Assembly: GCF_022869005.1 (NCBI RefSeq)
Contig: NZ_JALIEA010000013.1
Location: forward strand, 124,001-188,000
Reading direction: 5' to 3'
DNA from: Corynebacterium kalidii
Lineage (GTDB): Bacteria > Actinomycetota > Actinomycetes > Mycobacteriales > Mycobacteriaceae
Length of the DNA stretch: 64,000 nt
This document shows, piece by piece, positions 1 to 8,564 of the stretch. A program made the position numbers and the translations under genes. The notes beneath the pieces were generated by a model that was not told the origin of the DNA, searched no databases, and saw only the letters and a program-made list of their open reading frames with translations. Every line of letters begins with the position of its first letter. Within the stretch, counting starts at the first letter, position 1.

Positions 1-823
1 GGGAGGCGGTGGAGTAGATGAAGGGCCGTGCCTGGTTGCGGACCAGGTCACAGGTGGTGGTGTCGGCGCAGAGGAAACCGCCTTCCGCGCCGAGCGCCTT
101 GCTCAGCGTGCCGACCAGGACGTCCGGCGCGGGGGAGCGGGGTGCCGCGCTGCCGCGCCCGTCGCCGAGGGTGCCGATGCCGTGGGCGTCGTCGACGAGC
201 AGGGGGCAGCCGTGCTCGCGTGCCACGGCGACCAGCCCGTCGACCGGGGCGACCGTCCCGTCCATGGAGAACACCCCGTCGGTGACTATGAGGCCGTGCG
301 GCGTGGTCCGGGTGCCGAGCAGCCGGCGCAGCGCGGGGAGGTCCCGGTGGGCGTAGACGTGGACGGTGGCTCCGTTGCCCTTCGCCGCCCGGCACCCGTC
401 GATGATGCTGGCGTGGTTGCGTTCGTCGGAGTAGACGGTGACGGTGTCGTCGGCCAGGACGGTCAGGGCGGAGAGGTTCGCGGCGTAGCCGGTGGGGAAC
501 AGGACGCAGTCCGGGTAGCCCAGCCAGTCGGCGAGCTCCTCCTCGAGCCGGCGGTGCAGGGTGGTGGAGCCGGTGGTCAGCCGGGAGCCCCCGGCGCCGG
601 TGCCGAAGGTGCGGGTGGCGTCCACGGCGGCGGCCACGACGTCCGGGTGGTGGGACAGTCCCAGGTAGTTGCTGGAGGAGAACAGCAGCCGTCGGTCACC
701 GTCGACGTCGACGACGGGGTGCTGTCCGCTGGCCAGGTCGACGGTGGTGCGGCCCAGTCCGGCCGCGCGCCAGGTGCGCAGACGGTCGGTGAGGTGGGGG
801 CTCAGACCGGTGGGGGTGGTCAC
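1..823 (-). CDS. bioF: 8-amino-7-oxononanoate synthase (BioF), 3' end cut by window edge
   Basis: This PLP enzyme condenses pimeloyl thioester with L-alanine to give 8-amino-7-oxononanoate (KAPA), the first dedicated step of biotin ring assembly in the cytosol. The reverse frame starts at GTG 823 behind AAGGAG (829-834) and stays open to base 1, giving 274 residues; the C-terminal part lies outside the window. Diagnostic segments are SSSNYLGL, DERNHASIIDG, DDAHGIG and TLSKALGAEGG, where Lys242 is the PLP lysine. It faces bioA across a 61-bp spacer that carries a triple-repeat operator. Other alpha-oxoamine synthases share the fold, but the biotin context makes BioF by far the best call. Confidence 0.93.
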   Translation of the reverse strand, partial: MTTPTGLSPHLTDRLRTWRAAGLGRTTVDLASGQHPVVDVDGDRRLLFSSSNYLGLSHHPDVVAAAVDATRTFGTGAGGSRLTTGSTTLHRRLEEELADWLGYPDCVLFPTGYAANLSALTVLADDTVTVYSDERNHASIIDGCRAAKGNGATVHVYAHRDLPALRRLLGTRTTPHGLIVTDGVFSMDGTVAPVDGLVAVAREHGCPLLVDDAHGIGTLGDGRGSAAPRSPAPDVLVGTLSKALGAEGGFLCADTTTCDLVRNQARPFIYSTAS

Positions 824-837
824 GGCGGCTCCTTGGT

Positions 838-874
838 TGAAGGATGTATTGAACACTGTATTGAACGGTGTATA
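838..874. promoter_or_regulatory. Triple 12-bp repeat, probable BioQ-type biotin operator between bioF and bioA
   Basis: Three head-to-tail 12-bp units run without a gap: TGAAGGATGTAT, TGAACACTGTAT and TGAACGGTGTAT. Each fits TGAAC-N3-GTAT(T/A) or differs by one base, close to the TGAAC-N3-GTTAC motif that I recall for the corynebacterial TetR-type repressor BioQ. The array covers a likely -10 hexamer TACAGT for bioF (minus strand, 855-860) and abuts TAGCCT (873-878), 6 nt before the bioA GTG. One repressor array could therefore shut both divergent units. The regulator itself is not in this window. Confidence 0.65.
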
Positions 875-884
875 GCCTGGTGGC

Positions 885-2249
885 GTGAATAGTGTAGACC
901 ACAGCACCGAGCACTGGGCCCCGTCGCGTGTCACCGACGCCGACCGGCGGCACGTCTGGCACCCCTACGCCCCACGCCACGGCGCGGCGGAGAACCTGCC
1001 GGTGGCCGCCACGTCCGGCACCCGCCTGCACCTGGCCGACGGCCGCGAGGTCATCGACGGCATGAGCTCCTGGTGGGCCGCGTGCCACGGGCACGGGCAC
1101 CCGCACCTCCGTGCCGCCGCGCACCGGCAGATCGACCGGATGAGCCACGTGATGTTCGGCGGGTTGACCCACCGCCCCGCCGCGGAACTCGCCGAACGCC
1201 TCGTCGCCGCGGTTTCCGTACCTGACGGGCCTGACGGGCCTGACGGCACCGACCTGCGCGGCGACCCGCTGACATCGGTGTTCTTCTCCGACTCCGGCTC
1301 GGTGGCGGTGGAGGTCGCGATGAAGGCGGCGCTGCAGTACCAGCGCGGCGTCGGACGTCCCGACCGCACCCGCTTCCTGACCTGGCGCGGCGGCTACCAC
1401 GGCGACACGCAGGGGCCGATGGGCGTCTGCGACCCCGACGGCGGCATGCACGCCCTGTGGACCGGGGTGCTCACCCCGCAGGTCTTCGTCCCCGCCCCAC
1501 CGCCCCGCGGCAGTACCGCCGAGACCGTCGACACCTACCTGGCGCAGATGCGCGCCACCATCGAGGACGGGGACGTCGCCGCCGTCATCGTCGAACCGGT
1601 GGTGCAGGGCGCCGGCGGCATGCGCTTCCACGACCACGCGCTGGTCACCGGGCTGCGCCGGGTCTGCGACGAGACCGGGGCGCTGCTGGTCCTCGACGAG
1701 ATCGCCACCGGGTTCGGGCGCACCGGCGACATGTTCGTCGGCACCGCCGCCGGGGTCGTCCCCGACATCCTCTGCCTGGGCAAGGCGCTCACCGGCGGGT
1801 TCATGAGCTTCGCCGCCACGCTGACCACCGACCGCGTCGCCGCCGCCGTGGACTCCGCGCCCGGGGGCGGGGCGTTGATGCACGGCCCGACGTTCATGGG
1901 CAACCCCCTGGCCTGCGCCGTCTCCCTGGCGGCGCTGGACCTGGCGGAGTCCGGCTACTGGCGCGACCGGGTGCCGCGCATCGCCGCGCTGCTGCGGGAG
2001 GGGCTGGAACCGCTGCAGGACGGTGCCGACGGTGCCGACTGTGCCGACGTCCGCGTGCTGGGGGCGATCGGCGTGGTGGAGACCCGCAGCCCGGTGGACG
2101 TCGCGCGGGTCACCGCCGCACTCGTCGACCGCGGGGTGTGGCTGCGGCCCTTCGGCCGGCTGCTCTACACCATGCCGCCGTTCACCTGCACCGACGACGA
2201 GGTCCGCCGGATCACCACCGCCATGTGCGAGGCGGTGGTGCAGCCGTGA
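885..2249 (+). CDS. bioA: Adenosylmethionine-8-amino-7-oxononanoate aminotransferase (BioA)
   Basis: This class III PLP aminotransferase converts KAPA to 7,8-diaminopelargonate, usually with S-adenosylmethionine as amino donor. The 454 residues include the N-terminal WHPYAP and SSWWAACHGHGHP segments, LDEIATGFGRTG, and CLGKALTGG with PLP lysine Lys300. The GTG start at 885 lies 6 nt behind the -10-like hexamer TAGCCT, so translation is probably leaderless. The stop overlaps the bioD start as GTGA, indicating coupling. Two in-frame 9-bp repeat tracts (1221-1246 and 2022-2048) encode DGP and DGA repeats in surface-type segments, one of several such tracts in this window. Confidence 0.95.
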   Translation: MNSVDHSTEHWAPSRVTDADRRHVWHPYAPRHGAAENLPVAATSGTRLHLADGREVIDGMSSWWAACHGHGHPHLRAAAHRQIDRMSHVMFGGLTHRPAAELAERLVAAVSVPDGPDGPDGTDLRGDPLTSVFFSDSGSVAVEVAMKAALQYQRGVGRPDRTRFLTWRGGYHGDTQGPMGVCDPDGGMHALWTGVLTPQVFVPAPPPRGSTAETVDTYLAQMRATIEDGDVAAVIVEPVVQGAGGMRFHDHALVTGLRRVCDETGALLVLDEIATGFGRTGDMFVGTAAGVVPDILCLGKALTGGFMSFAATLTTDRVAAAVDSAPGGGALMHGPTFMGNPLACAVSLAALDLAESGYWRDRVPRIAALLREGLEPLQDGADGADCADVRVLGAIGVVETRSPVDVARVTAALVDRGVWLRPFGRLLYTMPPFTCTDDEVRRITTAMCEAVVQP

Positions 2250-2908
2250 TCCTCCTGGTCACCGGTACCGGAACGGACGTGGGGAAGACGGTCGCCACCG
2301 CCGCGCTCGCGGTCTGCGCCGAGGAGGCCGGACACCACGTCACCGTGGTCAAACCCGTGCAGACCGGGGAGCCGCCGGGGCACGGGGACCTGCGCACCGT
2401 CACCGCGCTGACCGGGATCACCGACACCCACTGCTTCGCCACCTGCCCCGAACCGCTGGCGCCGGTGGCCGCGGCACGACGGGCCGGCGTGGAACTGCCC
2501 GCGCTGGACGAGACCGCCCGACGGATCCGGGCCCTCGACGGTCCGGGGCGGGTCGTGCTGGTCGAAGGTGCCGGGGGACTGCTGGTCAGTCTCGGTGACC
2601 ATACGCTGGCCGATCTCGCCGTCCGGCTCGGAGCGCCGGTGGCCGTGGTGACGACGACGTTCCTGGGCAGCCTCAACCACTGTGCCCTCACCCTCGAGGC
2701 GCTGGAGCGCCGCGGTATCCGCTGCCTGGGGACCATCGGCGGTTCTGTGCCCCCTGTCCCCACCGCGACCGACGTCGCCACCGCGACCACGCTGGAGGAA
2801 CTGACGGCCGGCCCGTGGCTCGGCGGCATCCCCGCCAGTGCCGGGGCGCTGGACCGGGCGGTGTTCCGCGCCGGTGCACCGCGGTGGCTGGACCTGCCGG
2901 AACCGTAA
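2246..2908 (+). CDS. bioD: Dethiobiotin synthetase (BioD)
   Basis: BioD closes the ureido ring of dethiobiotin from diaminopelargonate, CO2 and ATP. The 220-residue protein opens with the P-loop TGTGTDVGKTV, contains KPVQTG and the VEGAGGLLVSL segment typical of the family, and has normal length. The GTG start overlaps the bioA stop (GTGA), so the two are translationally coupled. No bioB or bioI-type gene follows. The next gene is a permease, so the last biotin step must be encoded elsewhere. Confidence 0.94.
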   Translation: MILLVTGTGTDVGKTVATAALAVCAEEAGHHVTVVKPVQTGEPPGHGDLRTVTALTGITDTHCFATCPEPLAPVAAARRAGVELPALDETARRIRALDGPGRVVLVEGAGGLLVSLGDHTLADLAVRLGAPVAVVTTTFLGSLNHCALTLEALERRGIRCLGTIGGSVPPVPTATDVATATTLEELTAGPWLGGIPASAGALDRAVFRAGAPRWLDLPEP

Positions 2909-2967
2909 CCTCCGGGAAACCCCTACGGGACGCTGCCGGAAAAACGGCGGCCGTAGCGTCCGGTGGC

Positions 2968-4656
2968 ATGACCCAGACAGCAACCCAGACAGCACCCCAT
3001 CCAGCACCCCGACCGACATCCCACCCCGCCGCGCCGTCCAGCCCGGTGGGCACCGAGGACTTCTCCCTCCGGTTCGCCCCGCGCCACTACCGCAGGTGGA
3101 CGCCGGCCGCCGTCGCCGCCAGCGCGCTGGGCGGTATCGCCTACCTCGCCGACTTCTCCATCGGCGCGGCCATCGGCGTCGAGCACGGCACCACCAACGC
3201 CGTCGGCGGCATCGTCATCGCTGCGGTGCTGATCTTCGTCTCCAGCTTCCCGCTGGCCTACTACGCCGCCCGCTACAACGTGGACCTCGACCTGATCACC
3301 CGCGGCTCCGGGTTCGGCTACAAGGGGTCGGTGATCACCAACCTCATCTTCGTCTCCTTCACCTTCATCCTGTTCGCCACGGAGGGGGCGATCATGGCGC
3401 AGGGGCTGAAGGTCGGGCTCGGGCTGCCGCTGTGGGCCGGGTACGCGGTCAGCTCACTGATGATCATCCCCCTGGTCGTCTACGGCATGAAGCTGCTGTC
3501 GAAACTGCACTCGTGGACCAACCCGCTGTGGCTGGTGATGATGTTCGTCCCCCTGGCCGTCCTGGTCGTCCAGGAGCCGTCCTCGGTGGGCACGTTCCTG
3601 GAGTACGGCGGCGAGAACAACGCGCCGGTCTCCTTCGCGGCGATGATGCTCGCCGCCGCCGTGTGCCTGTCACTGACCGCCCAGATCGCCGAGAACATCG
3701 ACTACCTGCGGTTCATGCCGCCGAAGACGGACGCCAACCGCCGTTCCTGGTGGGCCGCGGTGGTCTGCGGCGGACCCGGCTGGGTGGTGCTCGGGGCGGT
3801 CAAGCAGATCCTCGGTGTCTTCCTCGCGGTGTACATGATCTCGGTGGTGGGCCAGAACGCGGACATCGCCGTGGAACCGGTGAACCAGTTCATGACGGAG
3901 TACCGCCAGATGATGCCCAGCTGGCTGGCGGTGACCCTGGCGGTGGTGCTGGTGGTGATCTCCCAGATCAAGATCAACACCACCAACGCCTACTGCGGGT
4001 CGCTGGCCTGGACGAACATCTACTCGCGCACCACCAACCGCTACCCGGGGCGTGTGTGGTTCGTGGTGCTCAACGTGTCGATCTCCCTGGCGCTGATGGA
4101 GTTCAACATGTTCAGCGTGCTCAGCTTCGTGCTGAGCTTCTACTCCAACCTGGCGATCGCCTGGATCTTCACCGTCGCCGCGGACATCGTGGTGAACAAG
4201 TACCTGCTGGGGATCTCGCCGCGGCGCCCGGAGTTCCGCCGGGGCATGCTCTTCGACTACAACCCGGTCGGGATCGTGTCGGTCCTGTTGTCCGGCGGGG
4301 TGTCCATCGCCATGTTCTTCGGTGCGTTCGGTGACGCCGTGGCACCGTTCTCCCCGCTGGTCGCCGCCGGGATCGCGGTGGTCGTCACCCCGCTGACGGC
4401 GGTGCTGACGAAGGGCCGCTGGTACCTGCGCCGCAGCTCGGACGGCATCGACCTGCCCATGGAGGACGCCGACGGCAACCCCTCGGACGTGCGGCTGACC
4501 TGCGCGGTGACCGGTGAATCCTGTGAGCGTCCCGACATGCTGGCCTCCGCCGTGCCGGGGCCGGACGGGGAGACGAGGTACATCTCCTCGTTGGCGCTGA
4601 CCCTGGACGCCTCGGGGGAGCACGTCCTACCCTTGGAGCATGACCCTGCCCGATGA
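2968..4656 (+). CDS. NCS1 family nucleobase/purine-cytosine permease
   Basis: This is a 562-residue polytopic membrane protein of the nucleobase:cation symporter-1 family, which imports nucleobases, allantoin, thiamine precursors or similar solutes. About 12 hydrophobic segments follow a polar N-terminus. DLITRGSGFGYKGS (residues 108-121), IAENIDYLRFMPP and QIKINTTNAYCGSLAW match the family. Start ATG 2968 follows TAGCGT (2954-2959) by 8 nt, suggesting its own leaderless transcript 59 bp behind bioD. The C-terminal 70 residues are soluble and contain a CAVTGESCERPD segment that I cannot assign. Substrate is unknown; biotin-gene adjacency alone does not show vitamin transport. Its last 17 bp overlap cobB. 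Confidence 0.8.
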   Translation: MTQTATQTAPHPAPRPTSHPAAPSSPVGTEDFSLRFAPRHYRRWTPAAVAASALGGIAYLADFSIGAAIGVEHGTTNAVGGIVIAAVLIFVSSFPLAYYAARYNVDLDLITRGSGFGYKGSVITNLIFVSFTFILFATEGAIMAQGLKVGLGLPLWAGYAVSSLMIIPLVVYGMKLLSKLHSWTNPLWLVMMFVPLAVLVVQEPSSVGTFLEYGGENNAPVSFAAMMLAAAVCLSLTAQIAENIDYLRFMPPKTDANRRSWWAAVVCGGPGWVVLGAVKQILGVFLAVYMISVVGQNADIAVEPVNQFMTEYRQMMPSWLAVTLAVVLVVISQIKINTTNAYCGSLAWTNIYSRTTNRYPGRVWFVVLNVSISLALMEFNMFSVLSFVLSFYSNLAIAWIFTVAADIVVNKYLLGISPRRPEFRRGMLFDYNPVGIVSVLLSGGVSIAMFFGAFGDAVAPFSPLVAAGIAVVVTPLTAVLTKGRWYLRRSSDGIDLPMEDADGNPSDVRLTCAVTGESCERPDMLASAVPGPDGETRYISSLALTLDASGEHVLPLEHDPAR

Positions 4657-5401
4657 TCTGCCCGCTGACCTGCAGACCGCCGTCCGCGACGCCCGACGCG
4701 TCGAGGTGTTCACCGGCGCGGGGATGAGCGCGGACTCCGGCCTCGACACCTTCCGGGACGCCACCACCGGGCTGTGGAGCCGGGTGGACCCGCAGGCGCT
4801 GGCGAGCGTCGACGCCTGGTCCCGGGACCCCGGGCCGATGTGGGCCTGGTACCTGTGGCGCGCCGCGAAGGCCCGCGCCGCCGTCCCCCACGCCGGCCAC
4901 CGGGCGGTGGCGGCCTGGCAGGACGCGCCGGGCGTGTCCGTGCACGTGACCACCCAGAACATCGACGACCTGCACGAACAGGCCGGCAGCAGCGACGTCT
5001 CGCATCTCCACGGCAGCCTGTTCGCCTTCCGCTGCGCCGTCTGCGGCGCGCCCGCCGACGAACCGGACCTGCCGTCCCTCGACGACGCTCCGGCCGACCG
5101 CCTTCCGCCCCCGGCGTGCCGGGACTGCGGGGGACTGGTGCGGCCGGGCGTGGTCTGGTTCGGCGAGTCGCTGCCGCAGGCTGAGTTCGCCGCGGCCGAG
5201 GAGTCCATGCGGACCTGCGACCTGGTGGTCGTCGTCGGGACGAGCGGGGTGGTGTACCCCGCGGCCGGCCTGCCGCGGATCGCGGCGTCCCGGGGCGTGC
5301 CCGTCGTGGAGGTCAGCCCCGACGACACCGACCTGACACCCCTGGCCACCTGGTCGCTGCGCACCACCGCGGCCGTGGGGCTGCCGCAGCTGCTCAGCTG
5401 A
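4640..5401 (+). CDS. cobB: Sirtuin NAD-dependent protein deacylase, class III type (CobB)
   Basis: Sirtuins remove acyl groups from lysines using NAD, releasing O-acyl-ADP-ribose and nicotinamide. The 253 residues carry FTGAGMSADSGLDTFRD (NAD site), TQNIDDLHEQAG, catalytic His124 in HLHGS, and a zinc ribbon formed by Cys132, Cys135, Cys160 and Cys163. Tyr71 and Arg74 form the YxxR motif that in class III sirtuins (SIRT5, E. coli CobB) binds acidic acyl groups, so desuccinylase or demalonylase activity is expected. The ATG lies inside the end of the permease gene. The 3' end overlaps the convergent downstream gene by 8 bp. Confidence 0.92.
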   Translation: MTLPDDLPADLQTAVRDARRVEVFTGAGMSADSGLDTFRDATTGLWSRVDPQALASVDAWSRDPGPMWAWYLWRAAKARAAVPHAGHRAVAAWQDAPGVSVHVTTQNIDDLHEQAGSSDVSHLHGSLFAFRCAVCGAPADEPDLPSLDDAPADRLPPPACRDCGGLVRPGVVWFGESLPQAEFAAAEESMRTCDLVVVVGTSGVVYPAAGLPRIAASRGVPVVEVSPDDTDLTPLATWSLRTTAAVGLPQLLS

Positions 5402-5972
5402 AGCGGACCTCGTCGATGCTCAGGGCGTCGCCCGGGGGAACCTGCGCCTTCGCGATGTCCACGTAGTGGCCCGCGTGGGTGACCAGCCCGGTGCGCTCCT
5501 CCGGGGTCAGCTCACGCCGGACCTTCGCCGGGAGCCCGGCGGCGAGCACACCGTCCGGCACGTCCTGCCCCTCCAGCACGGTGGCGCCGGCGCCGATGAG
5601 CGTCCCGGCGCCCACCGACGAGCCGCTGAGCAGGGAGGACGACATGCCGACCAGGGTGCCGTCGCCCACCCGGCTGCCGTGGACGAGCGCCTGGTGCCCC
5701 ACGGTCACGTCGTCGCCGAGCACACTGGACGTCCCGGTGTCGACGTGCAGCACGCTGTTGTCCTGGATGTTGGTGCGCGCACCGATGCGGATCGCCCCGA
5801 CGTCGGCACGGATGACGACGCCGTAGAAGACCGAGGAGTCCGGGCCGATCTCCACGTCGCCGATGATCACCGCCGTCGGGGCGATGTAGGCGGACTCGTG
5901 GATACGCGGCACCCGTCCGTCGAACGGGAGGATCAGGGGGCCGCTGGTACGGGGGTTCTGGTAGATGTCCAT
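5394..5972 (-). CDS. Gamma-class carbonic anhydrase-like left-handed beta-helix protein
   Basis: This 192-residue protein is built of hexapeptide repeats with the gamma carbonic anhydrase signature. Zinc-site histidines appear as His76 (in SVLHVD), His93 and His98 (in VGHQALVHG), and Arg55 of the trimer interface is present. Many members hydrate CO2, others act as acetyltransferase-like or metal-binding proteins, so activity is inferred. The ATG at 5972 gives the usual MDIYQNPRT-type beginning; longer upstream reading frame is open but has no similarity to the family. It converges on cobB with an 8-bp overlap and follows the amidotransferase gene on the same strand. Confidence 0.85.
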   Translation of the reverse strand: MDIYQNPRTSGPLILPFDGRVPRIHESAYIAPTAVIIGDVEIGPDSSVFYGVVIRADVGAIRIGARTNIQDNSVLHVDTGTSSVLGDDVTVGHQALVHGSRVGDGTLVGMSSSLLSGSSVGAGTLIGAGATVLEGQDVPDGVLAAGLPAKVRRELTPEERTGLVTHAGHYVDIAKAQVPPGDALSIDEVRFS

Positions 5973-5994
5973 GTTCCCCACTCTAACGACCCCG

Positions 5995-6708
5995 TCAGTC
6001 GATGAGCCCCACGCTGCGGATCCACTCCACCACCATCTGCTGCGACGGTTCGACCAGATGCGGGGCCATCTCCGCGGTCTGCCGGCGCAGCCCGCCGACA
6101 TCCACCCCCTGGTGCACCAGGTCGGTGTGGTGCCCCAGCAGCCACCGTTCGACATGCTCCGGGACGATCTCCGGATGGAACTGCAGCCCGAGGGCGTGGT
6201 TCGACCGGAACGCCTGGACCGGGGTGTCGTCGTCGTAGGCGAGACGCTGCACCCCGGCCGCTGCCGCCGCCGGGCCGACCGGCAGCTCGATGCGGTCACC
6301 GTGCCAGTGCAGGACGGGACGGCCCTCCAGGGCACGCAGCGGGCCGGACGCCCCGGCGTCCGTGAGCGTCACCGGCGACCAGCCGATCTGCATCGGACCG
6401 GAGGACGGGACCACCCGGCCGCCCAACGCGAGGGCGAGGAGCTGCGCGCCGAGGCACACGCCCAGCACCGGCCGTCCCGCGGCGTGGCGGGAACGGATGA
6501 GCTCGATCTCGTCGGCGAGGTACGGGTAGTCGCCGTCCTCGGCGTTGACCGGACCACCCATCACCACCAGCAGGTCGGCGTCCACCGGGCCGGGCGGGAA
6601 GTCGACGCCGACATCGACGTAGGTGGGCCGCAGGAGCCCGTCCCACGAGCCGGCGTCCTCGAAGGAGACGTGCCGCAGGACGGTGGTGCTGAGGTCGGTG
6701 TCTGCCAT
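5995..6708 (-). CDS. Class I glutamine amidotransferase (GMP synthase-like GATase1)
   Basis: This is a stand-alone 237-residue GATase1 domain that would hydrolyse glutamine for ammonia transfer. The catalytic triad is visible: Cys85 in GVCLGAQ, His178 and Glu180 in LQFHPE. The oxyanion segment VMGGPVNAED (residues 49-58) and the HWHGDRIELP segment match YfeJ/PuuD-like proteins annotated as GMP synthase-like. No synthetase partner lies nearby, so the substrate is unknown; gamma-glutamyl compound hydrolysis is possible. It is divergent from the flavodoxin-like gene. Confidence 0.85.
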   Translation of the reverse strand: MADTDLSTTVLRHVSFEDAGSWDGLLRPTYVDVGVDFPPGPVDADLLVVMGGPVNAEDGDYPYLADEIELIRSRHAAGRPVLGVCLGAQLLALALGGRVVPSSGPMQIGWSPVTLTDAGASGPLRALEGRPVLHWHGDRIELPVGPAAAAAGVQRLAYDDDTPVQAFRSNHALGLQFHPEIVPEHVERWLLGHHTDLVHQGVDVGGLRRQTAEMAPHLVEPSQQMVVEWIRSVGLID

Positions 6709-6737
6709 GCCGCCCAGGATACGTGCATCATGGAGGT

Positions 6738-7214
6738 ATGGCTCATGTGCTGATCGTCCACCACAGTCCGACCGACAAGCTCCGCATGATCGCGGCCACC
6801 GTCGTCGACGCCGCCCGCGACGCGGCCGCCCAGGTCAGTGAGCAACTCGACGAGCCCCTGGAGATCCGGGAACGCGACGCCCTGGACCCGGACGGCGACG
6901 AGCTCCACGACGCGGCGGCGGTGATCCTGGGGACCACCGCGAACTTCGGGTACATCTCCGGGGCGCTGAAACACTACCTGGACTCCACGTTCCTGCAGAA
7001 CCAGGACCGGGACAAGCTGTACTCCTACTGGATCCGCGGCGGCTACGACACCACCGGCGCCGAGAACGCGCTGGAGAAGATCGCCACCGGGTTCGGCTGG
7101 ACCTCAGCCGCCGAACCCGTGGCCTTCACCGGCGACGTCGAGCCCCACCTCGACGAACTCCGGGCCCTGGCGGAGAACACCGTGGGCGCCTACTTCCTGT
7201 CCGCCAGCACGTAG
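6738..7214 (+). CDS. Flavodoxin-fold NAD(P)H-dependent oxidoreductase family protein
   Basis: The 158-residue protein has a flavodoxin-like fold: VLIVHHSPTDKL near the N-terminus for FMN phosphate binding, then VILGTTANFGYISGALKHYLD, the loop that stacks on flavin in WrbA/flavodoxin-like reductases. It probably handles FMN-dependent electron transfer; partner and substrate are unknown. ATG 6738 is preferred because MAHVLIVHH starts the first beta strand, although GGAGG (6732-6736) is too close to act as a normal ribosome site. GTG 6723 is an alternative. The 3' end overlaps the convergent small membrane gene by 25 bp. Confidence 0.75.
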   Translation: MAHVLIVHHSPTDKLRMIAATVVDAARDAAAQVSEQLDEPLEIRERDALDPDGDELHDAAAVILGTTANFGYISGALKHYLDSTFLQNQDRDKLYSYWIRGGYDTTGAENALEKIATGFGWTSAAEPVAFTGDVEPHLDELRALAENTVGAYFLSAST

Positions 7215-7510
7215 GACGCGCCGGCCACGCCGGCGGTCACGGCGAGCACGGCCGGCCAGGAACCCATCTTCTTCGCCAGCGGGTGGGAGAGGCCGAAACC
7301 GGCGACGTAGGCGGTGGTCAACCCGGCGGTCAGCGCCGGGCCACCCTTGGCCAGCCAGGTCCGTCCGGCGTACACACCGGCGGCGGCGAGCAGGACCCCG
7401 CCGAGGGGCCGGACGCCGGTCTCGCGGGCGCTGACCCACCCGCCGACGAGGCCCAGGGTGGTGACGGCGGCGGTGTTGACGTCCGTGGCGTTCTTCAGTG
7501 TCATGTCCAT
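7190..7510 (-). CDS. Small integral membrane protein, function unknown
   Basis: This 106-residue hydrophobic protein has about four short apolar segments (LGLVGGWVSA, GGVLLAAAGVYAG, LTAGLTTAYVAGFG and WPAVLAVTAGVAGASYVL) and a basic tail ending DRK. I do not recognise a family with a known role. The start at 7510 is supported by TAGCCT exactly 7 nt upstream on the minus strand, as in many genes here; the reading frame stays open further but without hydrophobic or family character. It overlaps the flavodoxin-like gene tail to tail. Confidence 0.65.
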   Translation of the reverse strand: MDMTLKNATDVNTAAVTTLGLVGGWVSARETGVRPLGGVLLAAAGVYAGRTWLAKGGPALTAGLTTAYVAGFGLSHPLAKKMGSWPAVLAVTAGVAGASYVLADRK

Positions 7511-7580
7511 GCGTGCCAGGCTACCCTTGAGGCGAACGCCGCGAAGACAGACCGGAAGACAGACTGGAGGAAGCACCACC

Positions 7581-8534
7581 GTGACACAGTTACCCGACAC
7601 GCTGCTGACGAGACTGTGGGGCATCGACCTGCCGATCGTCGGAGCCCCGATGGCTGGCCGGGCCGGCGGTGACCTCGCCGCCGCGGTGAGCCGCGCCGGG
7701 GGACTCGGGATGATCGGCGTGGGTGCGTCGACGTCCCCGGAGTGGATCCGGGAACAGGCCGCGGTCGCCCGTGAGGGAGGCAACTTCGGCATCGGGCTGA
7801 TGGTCTGGGCCCTCACCGAGGAGGTGTTCGACGCCGCGGTCGAGGCCGGTCCGACCGTGGTGTCGCTGGCCTTCGGCGACCCGTCGCCGTGGGTCGTCCG
7901 CGCACACGCCGCCGGGATCAGCGTGGTGGCGCCGGTCAACGACATGCCGCAGGTCCGCCAGGCCCTCGAAGCGGAGGTGGACGTGCTCTGCGTGCAGGGC
8001 ACCGACGCCGGCGGACACACCGGCCGGATCGGGACGATGCCGCTGATGCAGCAGGTGCTCGGCTACACCGCGGTCCACGCCCCGGGCGTCCCGATCGCGG
8101 TGGCGGGCGGGGTGGGTACCGGACGTGGGCTCGCCGCCGTCCTCGCCGCCGGGGCGGACGCGGCCTGGATCGGGACGGCCCTGCTGGCGTCGCCGGAATC
8201 GCTGGGGTCCGAGGAACTCAAGGCCGCGGCGGTGACGTCGTCCTCCCGCAGCACGGTGCTGACCGGGATCTACGACCGTGCCGAGCAGGTCGCCTGGGAC
8301 ACCGCGACATGGCCGACACGGACCGTGCGCAACGACTTCGTCGACCGCTACGGCGACGACGCCTCGGTGACCGACGAGGAACTCGTCGCCGCGCGCGCCC
8401 CGGGCGGACGCTACGCCGACGACCTCAAGCTCCACGCCGGGCAGGCCGTCGGGCTCGTGCGGCAACGCGAACCGGCGGGGGAGACCGTCGCACGGATGGC
8501 CCAGGAGGCCGGCGAGCTGCTGAAACGGTTCTGA
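7581..8534 (+). CDS. Nitronate monooxygenase family FMN enzyme
   Basis: The 317-residue protein belongs to the 2-nitropropane dioxygenase/nitronate monooxygenase TIM-barrel family, which oxidises alkyl nitronates with FMN. PIVGAPMAG (near residue 20) starts the FMN barrel, CVQGTDAGGHTGR carries the catalytic histidine, and AVAGGVGTGRGLAAVLAAGADAAWIGTALLA binds FMN phosphate. GTG 7581 is preceded by GGAGG at 7566-7570. It is shorter than class I bacterial enzymes, so propionate-3-nitronate or another nitronate is possible. A TetR-family gene converges from the other side. Confidence 0.88.
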   Translation: MTQLPDTLLTRLWGIDLPIVGAPMAGRAGGDLAAAVSRAGGLGMIGVGASTSPEWIREQAAVAREGGNFGIGLMVWALTEEVFDAAVEAGPTVVSLAFGDPSPWVVRAHAAGISVVAPVNDMPQVRQALEAEVDVLCVQGTDAGGHTGRIGTMPLMQQVLGYTAVHAPGVPIAVAGGVGTGRGLAAVLAAGADAAWIGTALLASPESLGSEELKAAAVTSSSRSTVLTGIYDRAEQVAWDTATWPTRTVRNDFVDRYGDDASVTDEELVAARAPGGRYADDLKLHAGQAVGLVRQREPAGETVARMAQEAGELLKRF

Positions 8535-8564
8535 CGGGGCGGGGTCGGCAGGGGGCGGTCGGGG

